Shown here in pieces: positions 34,086 through 44,795 of a stretch of DNA of 64,000 nucleotides. The notes beneath the pieces were generated by a model. The model was given only the letters and a program-made list of their open reading frames with translations, was not told where the DNA came from and ran no database searches. Both the position numbers and the translations under genes were made by a program. Source of the stretch: Shinella sp. PSBB067 (lineage in GTDB: Bacteria; Pseudomonadota; Alphaproteobacteria; Rhizobiales; Rhizobiaceae); the NCBI RefSeq assembly GCF_016839145.1, contig NZ_CP069304.1, forward strand, positions 186,001-250,000. The letters run 5' to 3'. Each line of letters opens with the position of its first letter. Positions within the stretch are counted from its first letter, which is position 1.

Positions 34086-36564
34086 CATCCTGAAGGCGCA
34101 GGCGGCGGGCGTCGCGGCGGCAGCGGCGGGCATTGCGCTGCCCGCTGCCGCCCAGCCCGTGCCGGGCGGGGTGAGCGCGCTGGAGATCAAGTGGGACAAG
34201 GCGCCCTGCCGCTTCTGCGGCACCGGCTGCGGCGTCATGGTTGGCGTCAAGGAAGGCAAGGTCGTCGCCACGCACGGCGACATGCAGGCCGAGGTCAACC
34301 GCGGCCTCAACTGCATCAAGGGCTACTTCCTGTCGAAGATCATGTACGGCGCCGACCGCCTGACGACGCCGCTGCTGCGCAAGCGGGATGGCGCCTATGC
34401 CAAGGACGGCGAGTTCGAGCCCGTGACCTGGGAGGAGGCCTTCGACGTGATGGCCCAGCAGGCCAAGAAGGTGCTGAAGGAGAAGGGGCCGACCGCGGTC
34501 GGCATGTTCGGCTCCGGCCAGTGGACGATCTTCGAGGGCTATGCGGCCACCAAGCTGATGCGCGCCGGCTTCCGCTCCAACAATCTCGATCCCAATGCCC
34601 GCCACTGCATGGCGTCCGCCGCCGTCGCCTTCATGCGCACCTTCGGCATGGACGAGCCGATGGGCTGCTACGACGATTTCGAGCATGCCGACGCCTTCGT
34701 GCTGTGGGGCTCGAACATGGCGGAGATGCATCCGATCCTGTGGACGCGCATCGCCGACCGGCGGCTCGGCAACGAGCATGTGCGCGTGGCGGTGCTGTCG
34801 ACCTTCACCCACCGCAGCATGGATCTCGCCGACATCCCGATGATCTTCAAGCCGGGCACGGACCTCGTCATCCTCAACTACATCGCCAACCACATCATCC
34901 AGTCCGGCCGGGTGAACGAGGACTTCGTGAAGAACCACACGAAGTTCGTGCGCGGCGTCACGGATATCGGCTATGGCCTGAGGCCCGACAATCCGGTCGA
35001 GGTGAACGCGGCCAATTCCGCCGATCCCGGCAAGACGGAACCGATGGACTACGAGGCCTTCAAGGCCTTCGTGTCCGAATACACGCTGGAAAAGGCCGTG
35101 GAGATGACCGGCGTCGAGGCCGGCTTCCTCAAGCAACTCGCCGAGCTCTATGCCGACCCGGACCGCAAGGTCATGTCGCTCTGGACCATGGGCTTCAACC
35201 AGCATGTGCGCGGCGTCTGGGCGAACCAAATGGTCTATAACCTGCATCTCCTGACCGGCAAGATCTCCGAGCCCGGCAACAGCCCGTTCTCGCTGACCGG
35301 CCAGCCTTCGGCCTGCGGCACGGCGCGCGAGGTCGGCACCTTCGCCCACCGCCTGCCGGCCGACATGGTGGTGACGAACCCCGAGCACCGCAAGCATGCC
35401 GAGGAGATCTGGCGCATCCCGCACGGCATCATCCCGGAAAAGCCCGGCTACCACGCGGTCCAGCAGGACCGGATGCTCAAGGACGGCAAGCTGAATTTCT
35501 ACTGGGTGCAGGTCAACAACAACGTCCAGGCCGGCCCGAACACCGCGAACGAGACCTACCAGGGCTACCGCAACCCGGAGAACTTCATCGTCGTCTCGGA
35601 CGCCTATCCGACGATCACGGCGATGAGCGCCGACCTCGTCCTGCCCGCCGCCATGTGGGTGGAGAAGGAGGGGGCCTACGGCAATGCCGAGCGGCGCACC
35701 CATGTCTGGCACCAGCTCGTGCAGGCGCCGGGCGAGGCGCGCTCCGACCTCTGGCAGCTCGTCGAGTTCTCCAAGCGCTTCACCACGGACGAGGTCTGGC
35801 CGGCGGAGATCCTCGCGGCCAACCCGGACTACAGGGGCAAGACGCTCTACCAGGTGCTGTTCGCCGAGAGCGATGTCGCGAAATTCCCGCTCGACGAGGT
35901 CAAGGCCGACCACGCCAACAACGAGGCGCAGGCCTTCGGCTTCTACATCCAGAAGGGCCTGTTCGAGGAATATGCCGCCTTCGGCCGCGGCCACGGCCAC
36001 GACCTTGCGCCCTACGACACCTATCACGAGGTGCGCGGCCTGCGCTGGCCGGTGGTCGACGGCAAGGAAACGCTCTGGCGCTACCGCGAGGGATACGATC
36101 CCTATGTGAAGCCCGGCGAGGGGGTGAAGTTCTACGGCAACAAGGACGGCAAGGCGGCGATCATCGCCGTGCCCTACGAGCCGCCGGCCGAATCCCCGGA
36201 CGACGAATACGACACCTGGCTCGTCACCGGCCGCGTGCTGGAGCACTGGCATTCCGGCTCGATGACCATGCGCGTGCCCGAGCTCTACAAGGCCTTCCCG
36301 GGCGCGCGCTGCTTCATGAATGCGGACGATGCGCGCAAGCGCGGCCTCAACCAGGGCTCGGAAATCCGCATCGTCTCGCGGCGCGGCGAGATCCGCTCGC
36401 GCGTCGAGACCCGCGGTCGCAACCGCATGCCGCCGGGCGTGATCTTCGTGCCCTGGTTCGATGCCAGCCAGCTCATCAACAAGGTCACGCTCGACGCCAC
36501 CGACCCCATCTCGAAACAGACGGATTTCAAGAAATGCGCAGTCAAGATCGAACCCGTCGCCTGA
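34060..36564 (+). CDS. napA: NapA, periplasmic nitrate reductase catalytic subunit
   Basis: An 834-residue Tat-exported molybdoenzyme: twin-arginine motif TRRDILK in the first 11 residues, 4Fe-4S motif [13 protein letters not shown] with the fourth cysteine in NCIKGYF (about 48-87), and the molybdenum-ligand cysteine in [11 protein letters not shown] near 182. It reduces nitrate to nitrite with electrons from NapBC. The ATG at 34060 follows GAGGACGAGG and gives the standard signal peptide. The end overlaps napB by 31 bases. Confidence 0.96.
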   Translation: MGSELTRRDILKAQAAGVAAAAAGIALPAAAQPVPGGVSALEIKWDKAPCRFCGTGCGVMVGVKEGKVVATHGDMQAEVNRGLNCIKGYFLSKIMYGADRLTTPLLRKRDGAYAKDGEFEPVTWEEAFDVMAQQAKKVLKEKGPTAVGMFGSGQWTIFEGYAATKLMRAGFRSNNLDPNARHCMASAAVAFMRTFGMDEPMGCYDDFEHADAFVLWGSNMAEMHPILWTRIADRRLGNEHVRVAVLSTFTHRSMDLADIPMIFKPGTDLVILNYIANHIIQSGRVNEDFVKNHTKFVRGVTDIGYGLRPDNPVEVNAANSADPGKTEPMDYEAFKAFVSEYTLEKAVEMTGVEAGFLKQLAELYADPDRKVMSLWTMGFNQHVRGVWANQMVYNLHLLTGKISEPGNSPFSLTGQPSACGTAREVGTFAHRLPADMVVTNPEHRKHAEEIWRIPHGIIPEKPGYHAVQQDRMLKDGKLNFYWVQVNNNVQAGPNTANETYQGYRNPENFIVVSDAYPTITAMSADLVLPAAMWVEKEGAYGNAERRTHVWHQLVQAPGEARSDLWQLVEFSKRFTTDEVWPAEILAANPDYRGKTLYQVLFAESDVAKFPLDEVKADHANNEAQAFGFYIQKGLFEEYAAFGRGHGHDLAPYDTYHEVRGLRWPVVDGKETLWRYREGYDPYVKPGEGVKFYGNKDGKAAIIAVPYEPPAESPDDEYDTWLVTGRVLEHWHSGSMTMRVPELYKAFPGARCFMNADDARKRGLNQGSEIRIVSRRGEIRSRVETRGRNRMPPGVIFVPWFDASQLINKVTLDATDPISKQTDFKKCAVKIEPVA

Positions 36565-37025
36565 CCCCTTCCCCGAGGTGGGTTTTCGCCGCCATCGGCG
36601 CGGCCGTCATCGCCACGGGCGCCATGGCGCAGATGGTGCCCGCGCTGTCCGGTCCTGACGGCGACAAGATGCAGACCCTTCCGGCCGATCCGCTGCCGAA
36701 ATGGGTCATCGACGACGTCAGGCGCATGCGCGCCTATCCCGAGCAGCCGCCGATCATCCCCCATTCGATCGACGGCTACCAGCTCTCGGTCAATGCCAAC
36801 CGGTGCCTGTCCTGCCACAAGCGGGAGTTCTCGCAGGATGCCGGCGCGCCGATGATCAGCGTCACCCACTACATGACGCGCGAGGGGCAGATGCTCGCCG
36901 ACGTCTCGCCGCGCCGCTACTTCTGCACCGCCTGCCATGTGCCGCAGGCCGATCACAAACCGCTCGTCGGCAACACGTTCAAGGACATGAGCGAGCTCGG
37001 CGTCACCGGCGCGGGAAGCGAATGA
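36534..37025 (+). CDS. napB: NapB, dihaem cytochrome c subunit
   Basis: A 163-residue exported protein with a signal peptide (about 1-33, ending GAMAQM) and two haem-binding motifs CLSCH (about 95) and CTACH (about 135). It transfers electrons from NapC to NapA. The start lies within the napA end, and the stop overlaps napC (ATGA). Confidence 0.93.
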   Translation: MRSQDRTRRLTPSPRWVFAAIGAAVIATGAMAQMVPALSGPDGDKMQTLPADPLPKWVIDDVRRMRAYPEQPPIIPHSIDGYQLSVNANRCLSCHKREFSQDAGAPMISVTHYMTREGQMLADVSPRRYFCTACHVPQADHKPLVGNTFKDMSELGVTGAGSE

Positions 37026-37732
37026 TGATGGCGCGCATCAAGGCAATCCTTCTGTGGGTCTGGACCGTGCTGACGACGCCGGCGGCGACCCTCAGCCTCG
37101 CCTTCCTGACGCTCGGCGGCTTCGTCGGCGGCGTGATGTTCTGGGGCGCGTTCAACACCGCGCTGGAGCTGACCAACACCGAGAAGTTCTGCACCTCGTG
37201 CCACGAGATGCGGGACAACGTCTACCAGGAGCTGACCAACACGGTGCACTTCACCAACCGCTCGGGCGTGCGGGCCTCCTGTCCCGATTGCCATGTGCCG
37301 CATGAATGGACCGACAAGATCGCCCGCAAGATGCAGGCCTCGAAGGAAGTCTGGGGCAAGATCTTCGGCACGATCAACACGCGCGAGAAGTTCCTCGATC
37401 ACCGGCTGGAGCTGGCCAAGCACGAATGGGGGCGCCTCAAGGCGAACGACAGCCTGGAGTGCCGCAACTGCCATTCCTCCGTCGCGATGGACTTCACCAA
37501 GCAGACCCAGCGCGCCGCCGACATCCACTCGAAATATCTTCTGACCGGCAGGGCGACCTGCATCGACTGCCACAAGGGCATCGCCCACGAGCTGCCCAAC
37601 ATGGACGGCGTGGATCCCGGCTGGAAGATGCCGAAGGAGCTGGAAGGCCAGGAGCTTCCCGCCGCTTCCAACGACGCCATCGGCGACCTGCGCAAGGCCG
37701 TCGCCAGCGCGCATGGCGCGCTCACCTTCTGA
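37022..37732 (+). CDS. napC: NapC, membrane-anchored tetrahaem cytochrome c
   Basis: A 236-residue NapC/NirT protein: N-terminal membrane helix (about 10-45), then four CXXCH sites, CTSCH, CPDCH, CRNCH and CIDCH. It oxidises quinol in the membrane and passes electrons to NapB. It is last in the nap operon, and a strong stem-loop follows 28 bases after the stop. Confidence 0.94.
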   Translation: MMMARIKAILLWVWTVLTTPAATLSLAFLTLGGFVGGVMFWGAFNTALELTNTEKFCTSCHEMRDNVYQELTNTVHFTNRSGVRASCPDCHVPHEWTDKIARKMQASKEVWGKIFGTINTREKFLDHRLELAKHEWGRLKANDSLECRNCHSSVAMDFTKQTQRAADIHSKYLLTGRATCIDCHKGIAHELPNMDGVDPGWKMPKELEGQELPAASNDAIGDLRKAVASAHGALTF

Positions 37733-37760
37733 GGCGTTCCGCAACCGGCCGACGCGAGAA

Positions 37761-37798
37761 GGCCGGCGTTCCCGCGAGTTTTTCCGGGAGCGCCGGCC
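37761..37798 (+). terminator. stem-loop terminator candidate after napC
   Basis: A 14-bp stem (GGCCGGCGTTCCCG / CGGGAGCGCCGGCC, one G-T pair) with a 10-base loop lies just after napC. No T tract follows the stem, so termination efficiency is uncertain, but the place fits the end of the nap operon. Confidence 0.6.
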
Positions 37799-37961
37799 CG
37801 CCACGCCACGGCCTTCGCCGCATGCGGGGAATGACGCGATAGCATTCCTTCAGGCTATGAATACCATTTCATATATCTATTTGCGAAATGCATGGCCTTG
37901 CCGACATAGTTCGCCGCGGAGGGTTGCGCAGGCGGCCCTTCGCCAACGAAGGGGAACGATC

Positions 37962-38747
37962 ATGTTGAAGACCATCCTGTCCTATGCCGTGGCCGCCGGC
38001 CTTGCCTTCTCGGCGGTCGCGATGCCGCTTTCCGCCAGCGCGGACGACCTGGAGACCATCAAGGCCGCCGGCGAGTTCAAGTTCGCCAACAGCGGGGCCT
38101 ATCCGCCCTTCAGCTTCGTCGACGACAGGAACGAGGTCGTCGGCTTCGACGTCGACATCGGCAACGAGATCGCAAGGCGCCTCGGCGTGAAGGGCACGGG
38201 CGTCAGCACCGCCTGGGACGGCATCATCGCCGGCCTGCTCGCCGGCAAGTACGATTCCGTCATCGGCAGCATGACCATCACCCCGGAGCGCGAGAAGGCG
38301 GTCGATTTCGTCGGTCCCTACTACAAGTCGGGCCGCGGCGTCTTCGTGGCCGAGGGCTCCGGCATCACGTCCATCGACGACCTCAAGGACAAGACGATCG
38401 GCGTCACCCTCGGCGAGACCCACGAGAAATGGGCGCGCGAGCGCGGCGGCTGGGAAATCCGCACCTACAAGGGCCTGCCGGAACTCTTCCTCGAGCTGAA
38501 GGCCGGCCGCATCCAGGCGATGATCGTCGACGCCGTCCCCGTCTCGATCGCCGTCAAGGACACCGGCGAGAAGGTCGTGAAGCTCGACGTGCCGGAATTC
38601 GCGGGCACCGAGGACAAGATCGGCATCGCCGTGCGCAAGGGCAATCCGGAGCTGAAGGCCGCCATGCAGAAGGCGCTGGACGACATGATGGCCGACGGCA
38701 CCTACGAGGCCATCGCCATGAAGTGGGTCGGCGCGGACATCCGCTGA
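37962..38747 (+). CDS. polar amino acid ABC transporter, periplasmic binding protein
   Basis: A 261-residue family 3 solute-binding protein with a signal peptide (about 1-27, ending SASADD) and the signature [20 protein letters not shown] near 39-58. Ligand contacts expected in the family are visible (the [15 protein letters not shown] region, about 105). AAGGGG precedes the ATG. It starts a run of genes that continues without a clear break to 44795, so the imported solute is probably the substrate of the enzymes that follow. Ligand unknown. Confidence 0.9.
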   Translation: MLKTILSYAVAAGLAFSAVAMPLSASADDLETIKAAGEFKFANSGAYPPFSFVDDRNEVVGFDVDIGNEIARRLGVKGTGVSTAWDGIIAGLLAGKYDSVIGSMTITPEREKAVDFVGPYYKSGRGVFVAEGSGITSIDDLKDKTIGVTLGETHEKWARERGGWEIRTYKGLPELFLELKAGRIQAMIVDAVPVSIAVKDTGEKVVKLDVPEFAGTEDKIGIAVRKGNPELKAAMQKALDDMMADGTYEAIAMKWVGADIR

Positions 38748-38830
38748 TCCCGCCCGTCTCTCCAGGGATAATCCGGCCGGGTGCGCGTTCGCACCGGCCG
38801 GCCGCCTGACCGATCGCCGAGGAACCGGGA

Positions 38831-39481
38831 ATGGACATCGCTCTCATCGGCCGCATTCTGCCCGTCTTCGTCCAGGCGGCCTGGACGACCGTCGAACTGT
38901 CGCTGCTGTCGCTGGCCCTCGGCCTTGCCGTCGGGGCGCTCGTCGCGGGGCTTCGCCTGTCGCATGCGGCGGTGCTGCGCTTCGTCGGCGGGGCCTATGT
39001 CAGCGTCTTCCGCGGCACGCCGGCGCTCCTCCAGATCTTCCTCATCTATTTCGGCGGGCCGCAGGTCGGCATCCAGCTCGAGCCCTTCGCGGCGGGCGCC
39101 ATCGCGCTCGGCCTCAACATCGCGGCCTACATGGCCGAATCGATCCGCGGCGGCGTTCTGTCGGTCGATCGCGGGCAGATGGAGGCGGCCCGTTCGCTCG
39201 GCTTCGGCGAGGGCCAGTCCATGCGCTGGATCGTGCTGCCGCAGGCCGCCAGGCTGATGATCCGCCCGCTCGGCGTCAATGCCGTGGCGCTGGTCAAGGG
39301 CACGGCGCTCGTCGCCACCATCTCCGTCGTCGAGCTGACCTATACGGCCCAGCGCTTCATCGGCTCCACCTACAAGCCCTTCGAGATCTTCGCTGTGACG
39401 GCGGTGCTCTACATGATCATGGTCTATGGCCTCACGCTGGTCATCGACCGGCTCGACCGCGCCTATGCGGAGGAAGCGTAA
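38831..39481 (+). CDS. polar amino acid ABC transporter, permease 1
   Basis: A 216-residue HisM/GlnP-type permease with about five helices and the ABC contact loop [20 protein letters not shown] (about 117-136). Three bases separate it from the second permease, so the channel is probably a heterodimer. Confidence 0.92.
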   Translation: MDIALIGRILPVFVQAAWTTVELSLLSLALGLAVGALVAGLRLSHAAVLRFVGGAYVSVFRGTPALLQIFLIYFGGPQVGIQLEPFAAGAIALGLNIAAYMAESIRGGVLSVDRGQMEAARSLGFGEGQSMRWIVLPQAARLMIRPLGVNAVALVKGTALVATISVVELTYTAQRFIGSTYKPFEIFAVTAVLYMIMVYGLTLVIDRLDRAYAEEA

Positions 39482-39484
39482 GCC

Positions 39485-40144
39485 ATGCAGGGACTGGATT
39501 TCTCCATCGTGCCGGAATACTGGCCGCTGATCGGCAAGGGCCTCTGGTGGACCGTCGTCATCTCCGCCGCCTCCGCCGTCCTCAGCATCGTCGCCGGCAT
39601 CGGCTTTGCCCTTGTCGTGCTCTATGCCCCGCCGGTGCTGCGCTATCCCGTGCGCCTCTTCATGTGGCTCTTCATGGGAACGCCGCTGCTGCTGCAGCTC
39701 TTCCTCATCTATTTCGGCCTCGTGCAGGTCGGCATCGACATTCCGGCGGTCTGGTCCGGCATCATCGGCCTCAGCCTGCATTTTGCGGTCTACAATGCCG
39801 ATATCTTCCGCGCCGGCATCGCCGCGGTCGACGGCGGCCAGACGGAAGCGGCGCGCTCGCTCGGCTTCGGCGCCTGGCAGACGCGCGTCTACATCGTCGT
39901 GCCGCAGGCGCTGCGCAACACGGTGCCGGCCATCGGCAACATGATGATCGCGCTCCTCAAGGAATCCTCCATCGTCTCGATGATCGGCATCGCCGAACTG
40001 GTGCACAGCGCCCAGCTCGTCATCAGCGAGACCTACCGGCCCTTCGAATTCTACCTGACGGCGGCCGCGCTTTACTACATCCTCAACCTCGTCCTCGAAG
40101 CGGTCCTCAGGGGGATCGAACGGAAAGTGGAGCTTTCGCGATGA
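39485..40144 (+). CDS. polar amino acid ABC transporter, permease 2
   Basis: A 219-residue permease of the same family with the contact loop [20 protein letters not shown] (about 120-139) and [14 protein letters not shown] near 61. The stop overlaps the start of the ATPase gene (ATGA). Confidence 0.92.
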   Translation: MQGLDFSIVPEYWPLIGKGLWWTVVISAASAVLSIVAGIGFALVVLYAPPVLRYPVRLFMWLFMGTPLLLQLFLIYFGLVQVGIDIPAVWSGIIGLSLHFAVYNADIFRAGIAAVDGGQTEAARSLGFGAWQTRVYIVVPQALRNTVPAIGNMMIALLKESSIVSMIGIAELVHSAQLVISETYRPFEFYLTAAALYYILNLVLEAVLRGIERKVELSR

Positions 40145-40905
40145 ACGATGTCCGTCCGATGATCGAGGTGCGCGGCGCGCGCAAGTTCTTCGGCCCGCTG
40201 GAGGTGCTGAAGGGCATTGATTTCAGCGTGGCGCGCGGCCAGATCGTCGCCGTGATCGGCCCGAGCGGTTCGGGCAAGAGCACGCTGCTGCGCTCGATCA
40301 ACCATCTGGAAACGCTCGACGGCGGCGAGGTGTGGCTGGACGGCGTGCAGGTCAACCAGACGCTCGACCGCCGCGCCTTCGAAAAGCACATCAACCGCGT
40401 GCGCCAGCAGATGGGCATGGTGTTCCAGCACTTCAATCTCTTCCCGCACCTGAGCGTGGCCGAGAACATCTCCATCGCGCCGGTCAGGCTGAAGGGCATG
40501 GGCAGGGCGCAGGCCCGCGCGCTCGCCCTGGAGATGCTCGACAAGGTGGGCCTTGCCGACAAGATCGACGCCTTCCCGGCCCGGCTTTCCGGCGGCCAGA
40601 AGCAGCGCGTCGCCATCGCGAGGGCGCTCGCCATGCAGCCGAAGGTCATGCTGTTCGACGAGGCGACCTCGGCGCTCGATCCCGAGCTGGTGGACGAGGT
40701 GAACCTCGTCATGAAGCAGCTTGCGAGCGAGCACATGACCATGGTGATCGTCACCCACGAGATGCGCTTTGCCGCCGAGGTCGCCGACCGGGTGATCTTC
40801 ATGGCGGACGGCGCGGTCGTCGAGGAGGGGCGGCCGGAAGCGCTCTTCCGCAACCCGGCGCAGGAGCGCACCCGCAGCTTCCTCAGGAAGTTCCTCAACG
40901 GCTAG
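40141..40905 (+). CDS. polar amino acid ABC transporter, ATPase
   Basis: A 254-residue ATPase of the HisP/GlnQ type with Walker [10 protein letters not shown] (about 40-48), a Q-loop in [11 protein letters not shown], signature LSGGQKQR (about 150), Walker B VMLFDEAT and the H-loop IVTHEM. It completes a transporter with one binding protein and two permeases. Confidence 0.95.
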   Translation: MNDVRPMIEVRGARKFFGPLEVLKGIDFSVARGQIVAVIGPSGSGKSTLLRSINHLETLDGGEVWLDGVQVNQTLDRRAFEKHINRVRQQMGMVFQHFNLFPHLSVAENISIAPVRLKGMGRAQARALALEMLDKVGLADKIDAFPARLSGGQKQRVAIARALAMQPKVMLFDEATSALDPELVDEVNLVMKQLASEHMTMVIVTHEMRFAAEVADRVIFMADGAVVEEGRPEALFRNPAQERTRSFLRKFLNG

Positions 40906-40954
40906 ACCCGTCGTCCGGCCGTCGAAACCCGCCACTCTCCTTCATGGACCCGTC

Positions 40955-42325
40955 ATGAGCCAGCAACCGACACCAGCGGGCGAACGCCCCGCATCCCATC
41001 TCTTCTACCAGTCCCGCCTGCGCCGGCCGCTCGCCGACCGCGCGGAGGGCATCTACATCTGGGACGAGCACGGCCGCAGGGTCATCGACGGGTCGAGCGG
41101 CGCGATGGTCGTCAATATCGGCCATTCCAACCGCAACGTGCTCGACGCCATGAAGCGGCAGATGGACAAGGCGACCTTCGCCTATCGCCTGCATTTCGAG
41201 AACCAGCCGGCCGAGGACCTCGCGCGCCGGCTGGCCGGCCACATGCCCGAGGGGCTCGACCGGGTGTTCTTCGTGTCCGGCGGGTCGGAGGCGGTGGAAT
41301 CCTGCCTCAAGCTCGCCCGGCAATGGGCGCTCGCCACCGACCAGCCGGAGCGCTGGAAGGTGATCTCGCGCTTTCCCTCCTATCACGGCTCGACGCTCGG
41401 CGCCCTTGCCGTCACCGGCTACGACGCATTGAAGAAACCCTTCCTGCCGATGCTGCGCGACATGCCGCACATCAAGGCGCCCACCGCCTATCTCGACCGC
41501 GACAACCTCTCGCTGGAAGAGCGCGGCGTGCGCTATGCCGACATGCTGGAGGAGAAGATCCTGGAGGAGGGGCCGCAGAGCGTGCTCGCCTTCATCATGG
41601 AGCCCATAGGCGGCGCGTCCACCGGCGCGCTCGTCGCGCCCGACAGTTACTATCCGCGCATCCGTGAGATCTGCGACAGGTACGGCATCCTGCTCATTCA
41701 CGACGAGGTGATGAGCGGGGCGGGCCGCACCGGGCGCTATCTCGGCGGCGACCACTGGAACTGCCGGCCGGACATCGTCGCGCTCTCCAAGGGGCTCGGC
41801 GCCGGCTATTGCCCGCTCGGCGCGATGATCGCCCATTCGCGGCTGGTGCGGCCCGTGCTCGACCGCGGCGGCTTCGCCCACGGCTACACCTATGCCGGCA
41901 ATCCGCTCGCCTGCGCGGCGGGGCTCGCCGTGCTCGACGAGATCGAGCGGCTGGACCTGCTCGGCAACGCCGCGCGCATCGGCGAGGCCATGAAGGCCGA
42001 GCTGGAGGGGCTTGCGGAGCGCTATCCCTTCATCGGCGACGTGCGCGGCAAGGGCCTGCTGCTGGCCGCCGAGTTCGTCTCGGACCGGCAGACCATGGCG
42101 CCGCTGCCGAAGGCGCTCGACGCCTACCAGCGCGTCGTCGACATCGCCTACGAGCGCGGCCTGATCATCTATTCGCGCCGCACGCGCGGCGGCGTCGAGG
42201 GCGACCATTTCCTCGTCTGCCCGCCGATGATCACGACGCAGGAGCAGGTCGGCGAGATCGTGGCGATCCTCGATGCCACGCTCGCACAGCTTGCCGGCGA
42301 GCTTTCGCTGCCGGTGCTAGGGTAG
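40955..42325 (+). CDS. class III pyridoxal-phosphate aminotransferase
   Basis: A 456-residue fold type I aminotransferase. The conserved SGGSEAVESCLKLARQ (phosphate-binding side, about 109-124), MEPIGGASTGAL, LLIHDEVMSGAGRTG (about 247-261) and the PLP lysine in ALSKGLGAGY near 278 are present. Class III enzymes act on omega-amino or beta-amino groups, using pyruvate or 2-oxoglutarate. The next gene, 9 bases away, encodes a beta-keto acid cleavage enzyme, so it may make a beta-keto acid from a beta-amino acid taken up by the transporter upstream. Substrate unproven. Confidence 0.88.
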   Translation: MSQQPTPAGERPASHLFYQSRLRRPLADRAEGIYIWDEHGRRVIDGSSGAMVVNIGHSNRNVLDAMKRQMDKATFAYRLHFENQPAEDLARRLAGHMPEGLDRVFFVSGGSEAVESCLKLARQWALATDQPERWKVISRFPSYHGSTLGALAVTGYDALKKPFLPMLRDMPHIKAPTAYLDRDNLSLEERGVRYADMLEEKILEEGPQSVLAFIMEPIGGASTGALVAPDSYYPRIREICDRYGILLIHDEVMSGAGRTGRYLGGDHWNCRPDIVALSKGLGAGYCPLGAMIAHSRLVRPVLDRGGFAHGYTYAGNPLACAAGLAVLDEIERLDLLGNAARIGEAMKAELEGLAERYPFIGDVRGKGLLLAAEFVSDRQTMAPLPKALDAYQRVVDIAYERGLIIYSRRTRGGVEGDHFLVCPPMITTQEQVGEIVAILDATLAQLAGELSLPVLG

Positions 42326-42334
42326 GAGCGGGCC

Positions 42335-43264
42335 ATGAAGCCGAACAAGGTCATCATCACCTGCGCGGTCACCGGCTCGGTGCACACGCCCTCCATGTCG
42401 CCGCACCTGCCCTACCGGCCCGAGCACATCGCCGCCGAGGCGATCGCGGCGGCGGAGGCCGGGGCCTCGATACTCCACCTTCACGCCCGCGATCCCGAGG
42501 ACGGCCGGCCGACGGCCGATCCCGCCGTCTTCATGCGCTTCCTGCCGGTCATCAAGCAGGCGAGCGACGCGGTGATCAACATCACGACAGGCGGCTCCTC
42601 CGTCATGACGCTGGAGGAGCGGCTCGCCGCCGCGCTCGCCGCCGAGCCGGAAATGTGCTCGCTCAACATGGGCTCGATGAATTTCGGCCTCTACCCGATG
42701 CTCGAGAGGCCGCGCGACTGGCAGCATGCCTGGGAGCCGCAACTGCTGGAAGCGACCCGCGGCACGATCTTCCGCAACACCTTCGCCGACATCGAGGCCA
42801 TCCTGAAACGCCTCGGCGAGGGCTGCGGCACGCGCTTCGAGTTCGAGTGCTACGACGTCGGGCATCTCTATACGCTCGCCCATTTCCGCGACCGCGGCCT
42901 CGTTCCCGGCACGCCCTTCATGCAGTTCGTCTTCGGCGTGCTCGGCGGCATCGGGGCGGATCCGGAAAACCTGGTGCATATGAAGCGCATCGCCGACAGG
43001 CTGTTCGGCGACGACTACCGCTTCTCCGTGCTTGCCGCCGGACGCCGGCAGATGCCGATGATCACCATGGCGGCGGCGATGGGCGGCAGCGTGCGCGTCG
43101 GGCTGGAGGACAGCCTCTACGACGGCCGGGACCTGGCGACGTCCAATGCCGACCAGGTGCGCCGCATCCGCGCGATCCTCGAAGGCCTCTCGCTCGACGT
43201 CGCGACACCCGACGAGGCGCGTGCCATGCTGGGCCTCAAGGGCGGCGACCGCGTCGCATTCTGA
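42335..43264 (+). CDS. beta-keto acid cleavage enzyme (BKACE, DUF849 family)
   Basis: A 309-residue TIM-barrel metalloenzyme of the family founded by 3-keto-5-aminohexanoate cleavage enzyme (Kce). Visible features are TCAVTGSVHTPSMSPHLPYR at residues 7-26, the zinc-ligand motif LHLHARDPEDGRPT (about 47-60) and the later VFGVLGGIGADPENL region. The family condenses a beta-keto acid with acetyl-CoA to give acetoacetate and a shorter acyl-CoA. Substrate range is broad (dehydrocarnitine, beta-ketoadipate and others), so the actual substrate here is unknown. Confidence 0.9.
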   Translation: MKPNKVIITCAVTGSVHTPSMSPHLPYRPEHIAAEAIAAAEAGASILHLHARDPEDGRPTADPAVFMRFLPVIKQASDAVINITTGGSSVMTLEERLAAALAAEPEMCSLNMGSMNFGLYPMLERPRDWQHAWEPQLLEATRGTIFRNTFADIEAILKRLGEGCGTRFEFECYDVGHLYTLAHFRDRGLVPGTPFMQFVFGVLGGIGADPENLVHMKRIADRLFGDDYRFSVLAAGRRQMPMITMAAAMGGSVRVGLEDSLYDGRDLATSNADQVRRIRAILEGLSLDVATPDEARAMLGLKGGDRVAF

Positions 43265-43275
43265 AAGGGAGAGCC

Positions 43276-43770
43276 ATGCAGGACGATATCCGCATCCGCC
43301 CGGCGGCAAAGGACGATGCCGCCGCCATCCATGCCGCGCTGAAGGCGCTGGCGGCGGGCATGGGGGCGGAGGGCAAGTTCGTCTCGACGGTCGACGACGT
43401 CCGCCGGCACGGTTTCGGCGCGGCGGCGGCCTTCGAGGTGCTGATCGCCGAGGCGGGCGGCGCGTTCGCCGGCCTCTGCCTGGCGTTCCCGAGCTTTTCC
43501 ACCTGGATGGGCGCGCCGGGCATCTACGTGCAGGACCTCTTCGTCGCCGACGCCTTCCGCGGCCGGCGGATCGGCGAACGGCTGCTGCAGGCGGCGTCGC
43601 GGCGCGGCCGGGCGCGCGGCGCGCGCTACCTGCGGCTGTCCGTCGACGTGGAGAACGTCAGGGCGCAGGCCTTCTACGAGCGGCTCGGCATCCGCCATTC
43701 CCGCGACGAGCAGATCCACATGATCAAGGGCGCGGCGTTCGATGCCTTCGCCGGTGAGGGGGAACCATGA
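43276..43770 (+). CDS. GNAT-family N-acetyltransferase
   Basis: A 164-residue GNAT protein. Motif A is DLFVADAFRGRRIGERLLQA (about 87-106), preceded by a strand YVQ and followed by the VDVENVRAQAFYERLGIR motif B. It transfers an acetyl group from acetyl-CoA to an amine. It overlaps the following deacetylase gene by four bases, an intriguing pairing of opposite chemistries. Substrate unknown. Confidence 0.88.
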   Translation: MQDDIRIRPAAKDDAAAIHAALKALAAGMGAEGKFVSTVDDVRRHGFGAAAAFEVLIAEAGGAFAGLCLAFPSFSTWMGAPGIYVQDLFVADAFRGRRIGERLLQAASRRGRARGARYLRLSVDVENVRAQAFYERLGIRHSRDEQIHMIKGAAFDAFAGEGEP

Positions 43771-44795
43771 AGACCTTTTTTGCGGAAGAACAGAAGCGGC
43801 ATAATCCAAGCTTCTTCCTGTCGAGCGGCGCGCCGCAGCCGAACCCGGAGCAGCCGGAGCGCGTCGAGCGCCTCTTGTCCGGCGCGCGGGCGGCGGGGCT
43901 TTCGATCGAGCGGCCGGCGGATCACGGCCTCGGCCCGGTCTCGGCCGTGCACACGCCGGAATATATCGACTTCCTCGGCCGCATCCACGAGCGCTGGCAG
44001 CGCATCGAGGGCGCCTCGGCCGAGGTGATCCCGAACATCCATCCCATCGCCCGCACCGGCAGCTACCCGGCCTCGGCGGTCGGCCAGGCCGGCTACCACA
44101 TGGCCGATACCTCCTGCCCGATCTCCGAGCATACCTGGGAAAGCGCCCGGTGGAGCGCCTCGACCGCCGTCTCGGCCGCCGAGGCCGTCATGGCCGGCGA
44201 GCCCTGGGCCTATGCGCTCTGCCGCCCGCCGGGCCATCACGCGTTCCGGGACGTGGCGGGCGGCTTCTGCTTCTTCAACAATTCCGGCATCGCCGCGCAG
44301 CACCTTTTGAAACAGGCGCGTCGCGTCGCCATCCTCGACGTCGACCTGCATCACGGCAACGGCACGCAGGGCATGTTCTACGAGCGCGCCGACGTGCTGA
44401 CCGTCTCCATCCATGCCGATCCGGTGCGTTTCTACCCGTTCTTCTGGGGCCATGCGGACGAGCGCGGCGAAGGCGCCGGCCTCGGCTACAACCTCAACCT
44501 GCCGCTGGCGCGCAAGTCCGGCGACGCGGCCTATCTCGACGCGCTTGCGGCGGCGATCCGCCGGATCGAGGCCTTCTCGCCGGATGCGCTGGTCGTTGCG
44601 CTCGGGCTCGACGCCTTCGAGAAGGACCCGTTCGGCGGCCTTTCCGTCTCGACGCCGGGCTTTGCCCGCATCGCCGAGGCGGTGGGCGCGCTGCGCCTGC
44701 CGACGGTGATCGTGCAGGAGGGCGGCTATCTCTGCGACGAACTCGGCGACAACCTGACATCCTTCCTCGCGGGCTTCGGCTCGCGGGCCGGCTGA
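43767..44795 (+). CDS. zinc-dependent deacetylase, acetylpolyamine amidohydrolase/histone deacetylase family
   Basis: A 342-residue member of the arginase/deacetylase fold. It has the active-site pairs RPPGHHA (about 153-159) and DVDLHHGNGTQG (about 190-201, with zinc-ligand aspartate and histidine), a third ligand region LGLDAFEKDPFGG, and the catalytic tyrosine in QEGGYLCDELG. Bacterial members remove acetyl groups from acetylated polyamines or other small amines. Its 3' end overlaps the converging LysR gene by 70 bases. Confidence 0.9.
   Translation: MKTFFAEEQKRHNPSFFLSSGAPQPNPEQPERVERLLSGARAAGLSIERPADHGLGPVSAVHTPEYIDFLGRIHERWQRIEGASAEVIPNIHPIARTGSYPASAVGQAGYHMADTSCPISEHTWESARWSASTAVSAAEAVMAGEPWAYALCRPPGHHAFRDVAGGFCFFNNSGIAAQHLLKQARRVAILDVDLHHGNGTQGMFYERADVLTVSIHADPVRFYPFFWGHADERGEGAGLGYNLNLPLARKSGDAAYLDALAAAIRRIEAFSPDALVVALGLDAFEKDPFGGLSVSTPGFARIAEAVGALRLPTVIVQEGGYLCDELGDNLTSFLAGFGSRAG

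Noticed and set aside
33940..36252. 770-codon frame antisense to napA
   Set aside because: napA is a complete, motif-rich gene on the other strand; the antisense product has no recognisable domain.
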